Assembly: GCF_004664715.2 (NCBI RefSeq)
Contig: NC_051070.1
Location: 46,758,456-46,822,455 of the forward strand
Length of the DNA stretch: 64,000 nt
From: Peromyscus leucopus
Lineage: Eukaryota > Chordata > Mammalia > Rodentia > Cricetidae
Direction of reading: 5' to 3'
Below the pieces are notes generated by a model, which was not told where the DNA came from, did no database searches, and worked only from the letters and a program-made list of their open reading frames with translations. Shown piece by piece: positions 11,346-24,318 of the stretch. Positions within the stretch are counted from its first letter, which is position 1, and each line of letters starts with the position of its first letter. A program made the translations under genes and the position numbers.

Positions 11346-12418
11346 ACCAATAAATATTTGGGGCACAGATACATAAGGTAAATACAATTATTTTCCCCAG
11401 AAAACCCTTCAGCAGGTAGTTTCCCACATAAGAAGCATGCAGAGATGTAAAACATTGGGTCTATACTGCAGCAACTTCACCGCAGAGACTTCCCTCAGTC
11501 ACACTGAAAAAACAACAAAACAAAAAACACCGTGTGTCTCTACTCACTCTGGCCAACTCGACTTTAATTGTTCCTTTTCCTCCTTTCCAATTCAAAACAC
11601 GGCCCAGAAGACGCCAGGCAAGCAGGCAAACATCTTCAGCTAGCTTATGGTAGACCAAGGTGCTCATGATGCTGTCTCACTGAATTGTTGTCAATGAGGA
11701 GAAAGAAACAAATTCTGAGCAGAGACCTGCTTCAGTCAACAAGTCAGATGGCTATTCAACCTGTCAGAGCTTCTGAGCCCAGAGATTTTTCTGGAGGCAA
11801 ATCCTTCATGGCCTCAGGCAGCCCAGACAGCTCCAAAGCTCTTGTCTGCATCTGAGGGCCGGTGTCGCACTGAAGCAAGTCAGCTCAGCTTCCCTCCAGC
11901 CTTCCCGCCATGCTTCCTGTGGCAGGCTCACCAGGGCCCCACCTCAGTGTGCCTCCTCCTCAAGACCACTTGTGACCTTCAAAATGATAGCTGCTAAGGA
12001 TGCCGAAGCCTGGTCCGACAGAAGCTCCTCACCAACTCTGGAACTCAGTGGCTGTATCAGTGTGGATGGGAAAAGCATCTGGTTTCACTAATCGTTGCCA
12101 GTGTCTCCTTCAATGGCACACACCACAACGGCCGCATCGGCAGTAGTCTCTGGAAGCAACATAGCTATTTCCAGACCTGTTCAAGTTGTGTCAGGTGGTT
12201 GAAAATGTCATTAAACCCATTACTGCTCCAAAATTACAGTCATTATTGAAACCCGCTCCTAGACCTTGTTATTTACTATGTTAATAAACAAGGATTCCTA
12301 GAACCATGGAGTCTCTATTTCTTAAAATATTGTGCTAAATGTATTTCAAAACAAAAGTTTTCTTTTGGTCCTGGATATCTTGTTTTAACTTGAAAACTTT
12401 GAAGAAGGGTTCTGCGGG
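11346..12418. other. No gene recognised
   Basis: A non-repetitive stretch without a sustained open frame. An AATAAA occurs near 12280 on plus but no upstream exon could be supported. Confidence 0.5.
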
Positions 12419-12761
12419 TGTCTTAGTTAGGGTTTCTACGGCTGTGAAGAGACACCACAATCCCAGCAACTCTTATAAAGGAAAACATTTAACTGGGGTG
12501 GCTTATATTTTCAGAGGTTTAGTCCCTTATTATCATGGTGTGACATGGTGGCATGCAGGCAGACAGGGTGCTGGAGAAGGAGCCGAGAGTTCCACATCTT
12601 GACCTGCAGGCAACAGGAAGTGAACTGAGACACTGGGCATGGCTTGAACTTAGAAGACCTCAAAGGCTGCCTCCACAGTGGCACACTTCCCCAACAAAGC
12701 CACACCTCCTAATAGTGCCACTCCCTATGAGTCTATGGGGTCAATTACATTCAAACTACCA
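12419..12761 (+). repeat. Dispersed rodent repeat (copy 2)
   Basis: Begins TGTCTTAGTTAGGGTTTCTA and ends TCAAACTACCA. Homologous along its length to 9729-10127, with internal deletions. Confidence 0.7.
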
Positions 12762-15700
12762 GTGGGTTTCACAGATATCAGGAGTGTGTGTGGGAGGGGG
12801 AGGGGGGATGGTGTCCATGACACAAAAAAGACTAAGAGCCTTGGGTTAAGAAACCTAAGTTTTGGGTTTTGTGCATGAAGGATTTCTATTTTACATTCCC
12901 AGAACCTTTTTTAAAGGCTTAGTAGTGGCCTTCTGGATACTTTATTGCCCTTTTCCAGTCATCCATCCATCCATTCATTCAACCAATGCTTAGTATCTAT
13001 CCAAAAGCTGCCATACAAAGTCTGACACACCAAGGCAACACATCCTAAGACAGATTTTGGCTCTGTCAGCTGAGAGGAAGGGGACCTCAGTTCGGAGAAA
13101 TCAGGGAAAAGTCAGAGGCAGCTAGCTGCTCATTGCTTTGAAATCCATGGGCACTCCCTCCCCAAGCTGCAAATTCTATCAGAATAATTAATGGTTCCCT
13201 CCCCCCCCCCCAGAGTTCTCATCATTCTGTGACTCCCAACCCATTCTGTCAAAATTCTCCACATCCCTCACCATCCTACCCCTGATGTCCTTCCCAGAAA
13301 TTAATCCCTTCCTCCCTCCCCTGGTCCCACACTCTCCCCTGCAGAGTTTTGTTCTGTCACTTTTAATTTTCATTATTCACAGGAGTCTGACTTGCCTCTG
13401 GGATCCTGAGCCTTCCGGGTTGCGTGTTAAAGGAGGAACGGCCCCCTCCCTCCCCACCCCAGAACCTAGCTCATCCGCTCAGGGCTCTGTGCCCTCCATG
13501 TCTTAGCAAATTGCTCCTTCTCCATGGACAGATTTGCAGCTCCCAGGAGCAAAATGGTACGCTTTCTCCAAGATCTCTCCCTCGAGTTTCTGCCTGTGTC
13601 TCCCACCCCATGGGAACATGATCTCAAGACAGTGCTCCCATTCGCCCAAGCCCTGCCCCCGACAGGCTATTTCCTTCTCGAACCAACTCTACCAAATCCC
13701 TCCTGGCTCATGTGTCCAGGCCTGTGTGCACACGCTACCCCACCCCAACCCCCATCCTGCCACTGAAATGTCCCCATCTGCTTAGTTCTCGGTTCAAGTG
13801 GCCTTCTTTCAGAAGCTTTCTATGATCCTCAACATCCAACATCCAGGCACAAATAACCCCATCTTCCCCTCATGTCTCATTGTCTCATATAACTCACCCC
13901 AACAGCTATCTCCTGTCAGTAACCAGACATTGTTGAAAAGCAGGTACCAAGCCATATCCATATTTGTGACCCGAGTCCCTAACCGAGCTAAAAGAAGAAA
14001 TGGAGGAACAAGCAAGTGAATGAATGTCTCTCCTCTCCTCGGGGCCTCTCTGTAATCGGTTGTGGTTCAGGGCTTGACCCTGACTGTGAGCCTGTGATTA
14101 TGCATAAGTGACACCACACCTCTGGGATTCACTGTCCCTTCTCTGCAGGCAGAGGAAGGAGTGGAGCCAGAGGCTGCTTGGTGGCTCACCTACTCACAGC
14201 CCTGTGACCCTGTTGTGTGACTCTGTGGGTGTCCCTGTGTGCTGATGCAGAAGCACCTTCCAAACAAATCCCATTCTCTGTCCTAGGCACCCACCCAGCA
14301 CCACCCACCCAGCACCAGGCTCCATTGTCTCCCATGGGAACTGAAAGAGTTCCTGAGTCGATGATGTCCTGGCTGATCCAAGCCCATCCTGTCCTTTGCC
14401 CACCCAGGTGCCAATCCTAGAGCCCAGCCTCCAGGCCACTGACTTTGGGGATAGAGTCAACTGCAAACAGAACTCCAACGGGGAAACCTCAAGGTCTGGC
14501 TTTGCTTTTGGAATCAAAAGCCATTGCCTTCCAATGGTTCCATCTGTGAATCCTGAGTCTCTGCTCTGCTTTCCCCAAGCGTCCCCGCAGCCTTGCCTTC
14601 TGAGCGTGCTGACAGACCCTGCCTCCTGATTCACACAGGGCATGCTTCCTTAGAAGGGATGCTCATCTGTGCACCTGCAAGCCCGTGTGTGTTTGCACTC
14701 ACCTGCGTGTTCCCGCTCATCCTGAGAAGCTGTCCGTTCCCCATCTGGGTCGTGCTTCCAATGTCTTCTTGCCCCTCCAACAGTTATTGGTCAGTCTTTA
14801 TATCTGTGACTCATAAATGCACAAAGTACCTACTATTCTTCCATTTCCCCCACTTAATTTTGCTAATTGTTTTTCTACTTCTATCTCTTAGCTGGGTTCT
14901 TAGCATGCAGATCTCTGCTGTCTCCTCTCACCTCCTTTGATCCATCACCTCATTGACCACACCCCTTGAGTTAGGTTTTTTTTTTTTTTTGCTCTAATGT
15001 ATCTAAACTCATCACTCAACATGCTACTCAACAACCTTTGAGGACACTTACTACTGATCTCTCACGTTTACCCTAATGCCAGCCACACACTTGGTTAATC
15101 CCACCGATGGAGAATAAGACCATTAGCACAGTTTAAAGCCAAATTTGAAGCAAGCTCTAATTAAACACTGGCCAGGTCCATACCTACGTTCTTAGGAAAA
15201 TGGCCCAGAATCGCAGTTTGCAGAGGCTTACCAAGGAAACCCCTAATTTATTGTATTTCCCATCAGGTGCAATCAGGGGCAAACATATATCCCGATACAT
15301 CCAATCTGTGAGCCTCCTGCCCACATGTGATCCAGCACATCCGGTGCAGATGGGTCAAACAAGCTTGTTTAGGGGAGTGAGAACATGTGACTTGTTATCT
15401 CCCATGGTCAACAGGCCCCAGCATTTCAGGACCTATCTGTCCTTGGGCAAGAGGCTTACAAGTTAGAGACATCTTTGTTTTATGGATCTCTTAGGTACCA
15501 TAATTAAAACTTAAAATGTAACTTTGGCTCTCCCAACTTCTGGACTTCTATAGCTCTTCTGGCTTGCCTCTCCCACACTTGGAATTTCTTCCTTAGTCCC
15601 CTTTGCTGGTCCCTCCTGCCTCCTCAGCCCCGGAGTCCATCCTCAGTCATCTCCTCCTGGGCTATCCTTGTTCTGAGCCCTAGAATATTTACTTGTCCTC

Positions 15701-17018
15701 CCTAAATATTTGCTACTGCCCACAGCCATTCCTCAGAGGACAGAGAAAGGACCCTTGTTCACTGGGGACCCTGTAGTTCGCAAGCCACAGATACCCTAAT
15801 TGAAACCAGTTCTGAGAGGAGAGCCACATCCAGGGCGGCGATGGGGCTGCATCGCTCCTGGTGACCGAGGGAATGAGGGGGTCACACAGACCTCGCAGCT
15901 CTGTCCAGCTGTCTCTCAGCTGTTATCTATTGTGGATCTACCCACTGACTCCCACAGAGATGGTCCAGGAGGAGTGGGGGGAGGGGCAGGGTCGGGAGGA
16001 CAAGATTCTGAATATTATGACTGAAGTTCATTCCGTCACAGGGACCGAGCTGGGTCCCTACGGCCAGGTGCATCCATGCTAACCACCGTGGCCAGTTCTG
16101 CTGTCACACGAGGCCTCCCAACAACAGAGGGTGTGGCACTTCTTCCCTAAACAAGCAGGCAGCAGAGCGGAAGCTTCCTCTCCGGAGCTGTGCCTCTTTC
16201 TTTACATGCCCACCTTAGACAATTAGCGCTCCCTGCACATTCTAGTGAACAGGTCCTTCACACAGCATTAGAATGAGTCCCAATATATATGGCCACCGGA
16301 CTGGGATTGGGACTCAAAAGAAATGTTTTGTTTTGTTTTTTTGTTTCCTATTTGGTACTCATAGCACCTTGGGGCCTCCTCCCTAAGTGTGGTGTGGTGC
16401 GGGTATTTAATTAGTATGTCGGTTTCATGAATGAATAAGTAGTGGCATCGTAAATAGAAACATTTAATCCTCCTGCGCTGGGCTTTCTGGGATGCTCATG
16501 GAGTACAGCTGTTAATTCGTTCTGTGTAGTCAGCTGAGGCCACATCAGGGCAAGGGGGTGTGATTCAATTTGGGGTTTGATAATCGCCTGTGGACCTTCC
16601 GACTCCCACATCTCCCTGTCTTCCCTTTTGGCTCCTTGGAGGACACAGCAGTTCCATGGGCTCCTGCTGGTCAAGTGAGTGATAGCCTCGGAGGAGCTTG
16701 TACATTGCTGTTTGCTGGAAGGGATGAAATTCCATGCTAGGCCCCAACTCTTCCACGGGACCTCTCTTTGGGGTATAAACCAAGGGGACGAATAGAATGT
16801 CAGCTCTGGGACCCCCAGACGGGCACTACTTGGCAAATGTAGCCGCCTGTTTGGGGGGAGTGGCCAAAATGTGGCTAAGAGCCCCAGATTTTGGTAGGGG
16901 ACAAATGTGATTTGTGTCATCTGTATTGTGTCCTTATCATTGACACAGTGGCAAGTGACTTCTCTCTTCTGGTGTAAAGAATAAAAGAAATGCTTGAAAA
17001 TGCTTAGCACACAGTAAG

Positions 17019-17020
<2 letters not shown>
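12762..17020. other. No gene recognised; unique downstream flank
   Basis: Contains short homopolymer runs (C at 13201-13211, T at about 14979-14990) but no clear SINE. Open frames of up to about 150 aa on both strands overlap each other and match nothing I know. The low SINE density over 4 kb is notable. Confidence 0.5.

Positions 17021-17022
<2 letters not shown>

Positions 17023-17071
<49 letters not shown>
17023..17071. repeat. (AT)n microsatellite
   Basis: About 24 perfect AT units, able to form a cruciform. Confidence 0.97.
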
Positions 17072-17076
<5 letters not shown>

Positions 17077-17314
17077 AGAAATGGATTCCACCTTCCTTTT
17101 CCTGGGACGAGCCTTTGGGTCTCAAGCTGGAGGCTGGTTCAGCCATCTCAGATCTGTAAAGGCAAATCTCTAACTCTGCTCATTTCCAATTGCTTAGCCC
17201 AATGCAGCAAAAAGAAAACCCAATAGTTGTGACAGTAAGTTCTATGTTTTTCTTTTTAAGAGGCCAATCATATGGACTGTTACATGATTCAGCCACAAAA
17301 TGTTAAGAATCAGC

Positions 17315-17490
17315 TATTAGGGCTGATGCAATGGCTGGGTGGGTCAAAGTCCTTGCTGCCAAGCCTGGTGACCCGAGTTCTAATTTGCAGTCCCACACAG
17401 CAGGAGAGAACCAACCCCCACAGTTCTCTGACCACCACATATAAGAATGGCACGCACCCCCACCTCAAATGAATCTTAAAAATACATTAT
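17315..17490 (+). repeat. B3/B2-type SINE
   Basis: 'gggctgatgcaatggctggg' and 'gtgacccgagttctaatttg' followed by an A/T-rich tail. Confidence 0.55.
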
Positions 17491-18061
17491 TTTTTTAAAT
17501 AAAAAAGAATTAGCTGGTATAATCTGGCTATAATTTAGAATACAATTTCAAATACCTAGCTGTACCAGGTATGGTCTGAATGAGTGGTACCTACCAGTGG
17601 CGGATGGTGGAGGCTACCAGAGGGCCTTGGCATGAGTGGTGGGCTGTGGTGACTGAATTGTCAGCCCTGGTCCACGGTGAACTCAACCCTTGCAGCCACT
17701 GGTTACCATCACAGGGAATTGGACTCAAGACTCTCCTATCAGGACGAATATCACTAATTTACTCTTTTAAAAAAACATCCAAAAGCCACATCTGGCCAGT
17801 GGGCTTGAGATGACCCCCAAAGCAACAGACTGACCTCTGATTACAGCAGAGGACCCGCCAGTGGTGTTTTTCAAAGTGAATTTACACATTGTGACTTTAG
17901 CCAGCCAATTCTCATTGCATAATATTTTTCTAAACTATTAGGAAAATAATTCATCCCCACCACATAGGGAGGCAATTATTTTGATAATTATGCCAAAGAT
18001 TAGTCTTCCCATGTGTTATTTTATAGTTTCTTCAAAGTCAAACTCAAGATTCCTCTTTAAA

Positions 18062-18250
18062 GGGCTGGGCATGTAGCTCAGTTGGCAGAGGGCTTGCCTA
18101 GCAGGCAGGAAGCCCCGGGTTTGATCCTCAACACTGCATAAACTGGGTGTGGTGGTACATGCCTATAATCTCAGCATTCAGGAGGCAGAGGCAGAATGAC
18201 CAGAAGTTCAAGGTCATCTTTATCTACTCAACAAAAGGTCTGAGGCCAGT
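18062..18250 (+). repeat. B4 SINE (ID head fused to B1)
   Basis: The ID/tRNA-like head 'gggcatgtagctcagttggc' through 'gaagccccgggtttgatcct' is followed by B1-like 'ggtggtacatgcctataatc'. The tail runs into a CT/CA microsatellite. Confidence 0.8.
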
Positions 18251-18270
18251 CTGGGTCTACATGAGACCTG

Positions 18271-18273
<3 letters not shown>

Positions 18274-18360
<87 letters not shown>
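18274..18360 (+). repeat. (TC)n(CA)n compound microsatellite
   Basis: Pure CT to 18330 then 15 CA units. Confidence 0.97.
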
Positions 18361-18362
<2 letters not shown>

Positions 18363-18374
18363 CTTTTATGGACT

Positions 18375-18665
18375 AAGGGAATGAGTTAGTAGGTAAAGCG
18401 CCTACTGTTTAAGCATGAGGACCTGAGTTCAGATCCCAACCACTTTTGTAAGCTTGCAGCTGGGGAAGAGGAGACAGGCTGATCCCCGGAGCTTGCTGCC
18501 CAGCCGGCCAGTCTAGGCAATTGGTAAGCTCCAAGTCCAATGAGAGATCTTTGGTTACAGAATAAGGTGGGGAGTGACAGAGAGAAAAGCAATGTGGACC
18601 TCGGGCACTCCTGAGCACTCACATGCACACACGTACACATATTCAAACACGTATACACAAACTAT
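18375..18665 (+). repeat. B3 SINE
   Basis: 'agtaggtaaagcgcctactg', 'gaggacctgagttcagatcc' and 'gcacacacgtacacatattc' match the B3 layout. Confidence 0.7.
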
Positions 18666-19272
18666 CTTTTAGATATATTCATCCATTTCTGCTATCAGGT
18701 TCTGACACGCTCAATTTGCACTATATAACCCTTTAATTCACAATATTTCTTTGTAATCATTTCACACATCCCATGTCTGTGTACTAGTTAACAGCCTAAA
18801 AATGTATGTCTAAATTAACAATAGGAATGTTTCTTGCTCCTTTATGGCAGTGAGACATTGCAGTTGAGGATATGGAGACAAGGACCCTGTTCCATCAAGT
18901 CATTCAGTGCCCCAGGTTAAGGCTAGCCCTCTTCCACCTGGTTTGACTGCAGGGGAAAGATCACCAAGGACTGTCCATGGGAAGGTCCGATGAATCACGC
19001 CTGGAAATAACAAGTCACCACTTGCCCTCCGGAGTGGTGGCTCTGGGAACAATATCTGCAAAGACGTTCTCACTAGAAAAAAGGCAACAAATGGTTGGCC
19101 CCAGCAACCAGCAAGTCCTCCAGAGCAGGCTCTGGGAAGAGCTCTTGTTCCTGGCAGCAGGGATGTGCTCTGTCTGATCCAGGTGATCCCAACCTGTTGA
19201 CATTGGAACATGACATTGCCATCTATGAAGTTCATGCCAGAGAATGTTACAATTGAGTTTAAAAAATAAAAA

Positions 19273-19277
19273 TCACA

Positions 19278-19361
<84 letters not shown>
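19273..19361 (+). repeat. (CA)n(GA)n compound microsatellite
   Basis: CA-rich to 19320, then 20 GA/AG units. Confidence 0.96.
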
Positions 19362-19363
<2 letters not shown>

Positions 19364-20940
19364 TTTTAAATAAATTTACAATTTTGGGTTGGGCCATATT
19401 AAGAGCAGCCCTTTGGTCCCAGGTTAAACATGTCTGGCAGATTCCAATTCTTCTCTAAGGAAAGAAACCTCTGTTTCTCCAAAGTTCCAGGTTCCTACCG
19501 CTAGAGTTTTCTTGCCCAGGGTCTCTGATGAGTGTGTATAGCACAGTGTTGAGGAGACCGCACTTCTCGAGACCCAAACAGTTATTCAGACAGCCACTTT
19601 ACACACTCACTCCCAGCTCCCAAGAGTCCAGGGGCCTGAGGGTTGTTGGGAGGTTTTGCTGTGACAATGTCGACGTCTGGACTGGCTTCTTTTTCCTTGA
19701 CAATAAAACCCCCTTGAAAAACTCATAGGCGCCCACTCTTAGCCGTTCTCAGTCAACTCACTGTGTTGATAAGGGACTTCTGCACATGCCCCGATTTCAT
19801 TTTCTTTCCTCTCCCTCACCTCCAGTGAAATGGGGACCTTCCGAAGAACATCATCTAAAAGAAAGGCACACTCCAGGAGTCGAACCTTGTTTGAACCTGA
19901 GAGAACTGCTTAGCTGGGCTTTCATCCACACTGGAGAATCCTTTAGCATTGCCATCAAGGTGGTATGCACAAGCAAAGGGCCGGTTCAACACCAGACAGC
20001 CCCATGTTCCGGCACCATTTACTCCCTCTTCTACTTACAAAACAACTCCACCCTGACCCCCCTTCTCTGAAACAGGAGGGGTAATGTGGTGACTGACTTT
20101 TTACCATCGAGAGACCTCTCAGAGGTGCACACGGCCGGCCTTCTACGTTACCACAGACGGGAGTTCTACAAAATGTTTTGCCACTTTGCAGTATGGATCT
20201 CAGTCTCCCCACAATTCGACTGCCACCAAATGACCCACTCGTTGGCCATACAACGTAGCTTAGGGTGTTTGTCAGCAGCACCTGACGTCAAGGATACGCA
20301 TCCACACCAGCTACCAAGGCAGAAGATTCTAAAACATTCAGTGGTGAAAACACGCTTGCTTCTAGGGCTGAACGTCCTGGTTCGGGACAGCAGGGGAGGA
20401 CATTCTACTTTGGTCCTCCTGTCACCCAGGATCATAAGGGTTTCACCTCCATGGTCACCGGGTCTTCCATCTGTAGAAGGGGAAGAAAGTCAGCTGATCG
20501 TTGAAAATGATTTTCTCTGGGCCAACCTGGCAGAATTCAAACTTTTCAGCACTCATCTATAACAACCCAAGTCTCAAAAGGACACCTAACTCTAAGAAAG
20601 GGGACAATAGGATCTAAGGCAACCATTATGGCTCAGTTTGCCTGGGACTGTCCAGTGGTTAGAACTGGGTATATACTACTTCTCTGGGAAGACCCTAGCA
20701 AACCAGGGTGGCTGGTCACCCTAAGAGCTGCTGTGGTGGTCCTGCTCCTTAAGGAAAGACACTGAGCTCTCAGGAATCAATGGAGACAATCTTCCTTGAC
20801 ATATAAGCTGTTTCTGGAAATCCAGAGAATTTGTGATGTAACCTTGTAGCACACACATCCATGATCACAGTCTGGGTCCCCGGGTCGGCTAGAGAGGGTA
20901 GGGGTAGGCCATCCTACCATGAAGCATGGTTACCCACCCA
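19362..20940. other. No gene recognised
   Basis: Unique sequence. A 158-codon plus-strand open frame (20086-20562) has no familiar motif and overlaps a minus-strand frame of similar quality. Confidence 0.5.
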
Positions 20941-20944
20941 CTGA

Positions 20945-21050
20945 ACTTTGAGAAATGTCTTATTATATAGCACAGGATGACCTTGAACCCAAGATCTTCT
21001 TGCTTCAGCTGGAACTACCAGCATGTATCTCCACACCCATTAACAAGAGC
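20945..21050 (-). repeat. Diverged B1 SINE
   Basis: 'gatgaccttgaacccaagat' and 'ctggaactaccagcatgtat' are a degraded B1 read in reverse. Confidence 0.5.
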
Positions 21051-22274
21051 TCTTAAAGATCTCTCTAAAGGAACTACCACAGTGTAGAACCCATGCCCAC
21101 GGTCTTCATCAGAAACACTTCCCTGATTTGAGCTCAAGTTTAGGCAAGCTATGAGTGTTGAAAGAGATCTCACCCAATCCTTATTTTACGAATGGGAAAG
21201 GGGCTCTGAGGAGTTCCTGCCCCCCCACCCCAAAGATCAAATAGCCCGGTTTCCACAGCACTCAGATCAGCTACTGTCTTTCTCCCACACACCAGGGTGG
21301 GAATCATACAATCTGCTCCCCAGTTCTGTTGGAGGGCAATTCGTTCTCCATTTTCAGGCTATTTTATCTGAGAAGAAATTTCATTTTCTGCTTGTTTCTA
21401 ATCTTACTGTTATTACTCTCCGAATGGATCCGAAATGGACATCTAAATGCAGTCATATCGCGAGGTCCAGAAGCTTTAACTACTCATTTTAACACAGCCT
21501 AAGGGACAGTAGGGCCTGCACTGAAATTCATCTTCATTTCTAATTATGGTTATAATTAACATTTCTTGAGCAAATTTAAACCTGATTCTGGCATGCTGCG
21601 TTCATCACAAGATGAAAAAAAAAATTTTGCTTTTAAAGTATGCAAAAAACAAAAGCCCAGCTCCTGAATTCCCGACATTGTTCATCTGAAACAAAAAGCA
21701 GGCATCCATTAAAATCCTGGAAAGTCCCTCTGTCTCTGCCTCAGTGGGCTGCTGTCTATGCTGCTGCTGCTGTCCTGAACAACCAGTGCTCATCCATCTC
21801 CTTCCACTTTAGAAAACTGTTCCTGGCCCATGGAACATGAAGTGTGATACGATCGATTACATAGTAACCCACAGGAAGTAGCAAAATGTCGCCTTGAATG
21901 TGTTTGAATAGCAGCCAATAAAGTATGTTCTGGATCTACAAAGGTAAGGAAGGGGCATGCAGACACGTTTTGATTTTAATTATTATTTCACATACAATCA
22001 AGATACCAGCATTTCATGGGAGTTTTATATTAGTAGAAACAGTTAACTAAGTCCTATGTAACAAAAAAAGATGGAGACTTCAAACTCCCCACAATTACAT
22101 TAATATAAAAGATGAGATGGCCACTGTCCACCGTTTCCTTTTACGAGAAGTATAATTACTACCTAAGTATCCCTTTAAGTCAGGTATCTTCCCCTTAAAC
22201 CAGCATGACAGAGGCTTTTTCCCAAGCACCTGCCAGCCCCCAAATACCTTTATGGCAATTGTCACCAGCTTAAA
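21051..22274. other. No gene recognised
   Basis: Unique AT-rich sequence about 1 kb beyond the Tsc22d1 3' end, with no coding signal. Confidence 0.5.
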
Positions 22275-22287
22275 ACAAGTCGTCCAA

Positions 22288-22438
22288 GCCGGGCAGTGTT
22301 GGTGGTGCACACCTTTAATCCCAGCACTCGGGAGGCAGAGCCAGGTGGATCTCTGTGAGTTTGAGGCCAGCCTGGGCTACAGAGAGAGACCCAGGACAGG
22401 GAGTAAAACTACACAGAGAAACCCTGTCTTGAAAAACC
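22288..22438 (+). repeat. B1 SINE
   Basis: Clean B1: 'gccgggcagtgttggtggtg', 'cctttaatcccagcactcgg', 'gaggccagcctgggctacag'. Flanked by near-perfect direct repeats acaagtcgtc (22275) and acaagtagtc (22440). Confidence 0.9.
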
Positions 22439-22484
22439 AACAAGTAGTCAACTGCTTTACCCTCCCACCTAATAACCAGGGCCA

Positions 22485-22564
22485 CCCATTCTCCTCCGTG
22501 AGCTGTGATGTCCTGTTTCCAGTCCCCATTCTCCTCCGTGAGCTGTGATGTCCTGTTTCCAGTC
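22485..22564 (+). repeat. 40-bp perfect tandem duplication
   Basis: 'cccattctcctccgtgagct' through 'gtcctgtttccagt' occurs twice in a row with a 40-bp period. Confidence 0.95.
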
Positions 22565-22565
22565 T

Positions 22566-23254
22566 CATCTCCCTGCACCTCTACACTGGATTGCTGAACG
22601 TGCAGGCCCCGATTCCCACTGGGTCAAAGGGCTGCTGCGGAGGTCTTGGGGCAGAATGCAAAGCTGAGCCCAGCCCGGGCCTCCAGGACCCAGCTTACTC
22701 CTGCGTTAGGCTCCACTGTGTCTATTCGGAGCACTTTACAAATCATCCAGGAGGGATTTACAAGGTCCTACCTGCCTCAAGCCCGTTACATCCATTCAAC
22801 CCCCCAATAGTATCTAAAAACAGAATTACTCTAAGGGCCAAGAAACTCATTCCCCTGCAGGAAGATGGTCCGCTTCACAGTAACAGAGTTCCCACTCCTA
22901 ACCTCTGATCCTAACTGGGAATACACAGAATCAGGCTCACTCCCTCTCGGTTCAGTAACCACAGATGCTTAAGTTCTACATAAATGCTTAGTTTTAGATG
23001 GGGGAGGGGGAGCTGAAGACACCATCTTTCATCAGTCCAAAGGGGTGAAGTGACTTAAGCAAGTCACAAGAGGACGGAGCCCCTCCTTCACTGGCCCTCG
23101 CTCAGCCACACGACACACCGCACCGTCGTAAGCTTTCCTCACGTCCCGACTTTGTCCGACCCTTCCAATCCCTTTCAGATTTTACCAGGCAAACCGCTGG
23201 ACTTCATCAGGAGCAGGTGGGGATGACAACGGACACTGTGGCGTGGAGACACTG
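22566..23254. other. Intergenic flank immediately beyond the Tsc22d1 3' end
   Basis: No coding signal and no repeat recognised. Confidence 0.5.
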
Positions 23255-24318
23255 GTGTATCAACATTTTATATGCTTTATTGAAAGGTGACAGAACAACA
23301 GGTAAATACAGTGATAACTGTAGCGAACATGCACAGAAACGTATGCAGAGAACTACTATACAGGTGATATGCAGAAACCCCTACTGGGAAACCCATTGCT
23401 CAGGAAGTGACCACTTCTCCATGTAGTCGGCCAGCTCAGCCGAGACGACATCGGTGAACAGGGATTCACTCCACAAGATTCAGCAGCTAGATTTCAAATG
23501 ACACCAAGTAACTAACTGGGCCAAATTCTTAACATTTCTTCAGGTGTGGTGTTTGCCATGAAACAGTTTTTCTGTGGGTCTCTCTATAAAGGACAATCCA
23601 CACCTTTTCAGACAGCCAATGTAACATCTAAAGTTCAATCTGTACAACCTAAACAGTAGTTACGGTCCTCTATTGTACAAATTCGTTACACTACATACAC
23701 AAATATACAATAAGCAAAAACAACCTTCATAATGACAGCCTAGGTCCCTGTCACCGTTTCGTCTCTATCGTTTGTCTGCGATGTTTCAGAAAAGAGGGAC
23801 AGTACTAGTGTGTTTTATAAACTTTGGTGACAGTTGTCGGTTTGTAAAACGACTAAACCCCTCCCCCCCATTGCAGTCTCGTTTCTGGCCTCTCTTTAAG
23901 TTCCTTGAAGGGAAGGAGAGGAGAGCACAAAATCCAGAGCAGCCCACCTTCCGAGCCTCATGCAGGCAAGCCCCAGAGCTCTTGGAAGCAGGGTGGGTGG
24001 CTGGGAAGGGTTGAAAAAGGCACACAGCTCCTCAGCATCAATTAAACCATTCCTCAGACATCTGCCAAGTCGCACAGGGCACATCCATGCTCATTCTCTG
24101 ATTAACCTTTAATTCACTCAACTAGTACATTTCTTCAAGCCAAAAGCATATGAGTGCTGAATACTGGGAAAAGCGAGAATGGCATGTGAGTCTCACGTCT
24201 CTTTCGTAGACGGCGGTGAAATGGGTGACGGTGGAGGCGGTTTCTCGCTAACACATCTCTTCTTCTTCGGTCTGTTCAGTTCAGACAGCAGCAGCCAGTT
24301 CCGGGGGGGCATAGCAGG
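23255..24318 (-). other. Tsc22d1: Tsc22d1 3' untranslated region
   Basis: About 1.06 kb between the TAG stop and the predicted cleavage site, without SINE insertions, as expected of a conserved UTR. A variant ATTAAA hexamer (minus strand, 24113-24108) could give a short alternative 3' end about 210 nt after the stop. The distal end is set by AATAAA at 23281-23276. I see little classical AU-rich element content. Confidence 0.8.
23276..23281 (-). terminator. Tsc22d1: Tsc22d1 distal polyadenylation signal AATAAA
   Basis: TTTATT on the plus strand reads AATAAA followed by GCATATAAAATG on the minus strand. Cleavage is expected 15-25 nt downstream, at about 23252-23262. GT-containing sequence follows (minus strand about 23250-23215). 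Confidence 0.75.

Noticed and set aside
11990..12200. Possible processed pseudogene or exon
   Set aside because: Short frame with stops; no family recognised and no poly(A) tail or target duplication.
18062..18135. tRNA-like sequence with a good B box
   Set aside because: Part of a B4 SINE, continuous with a B1-like body.
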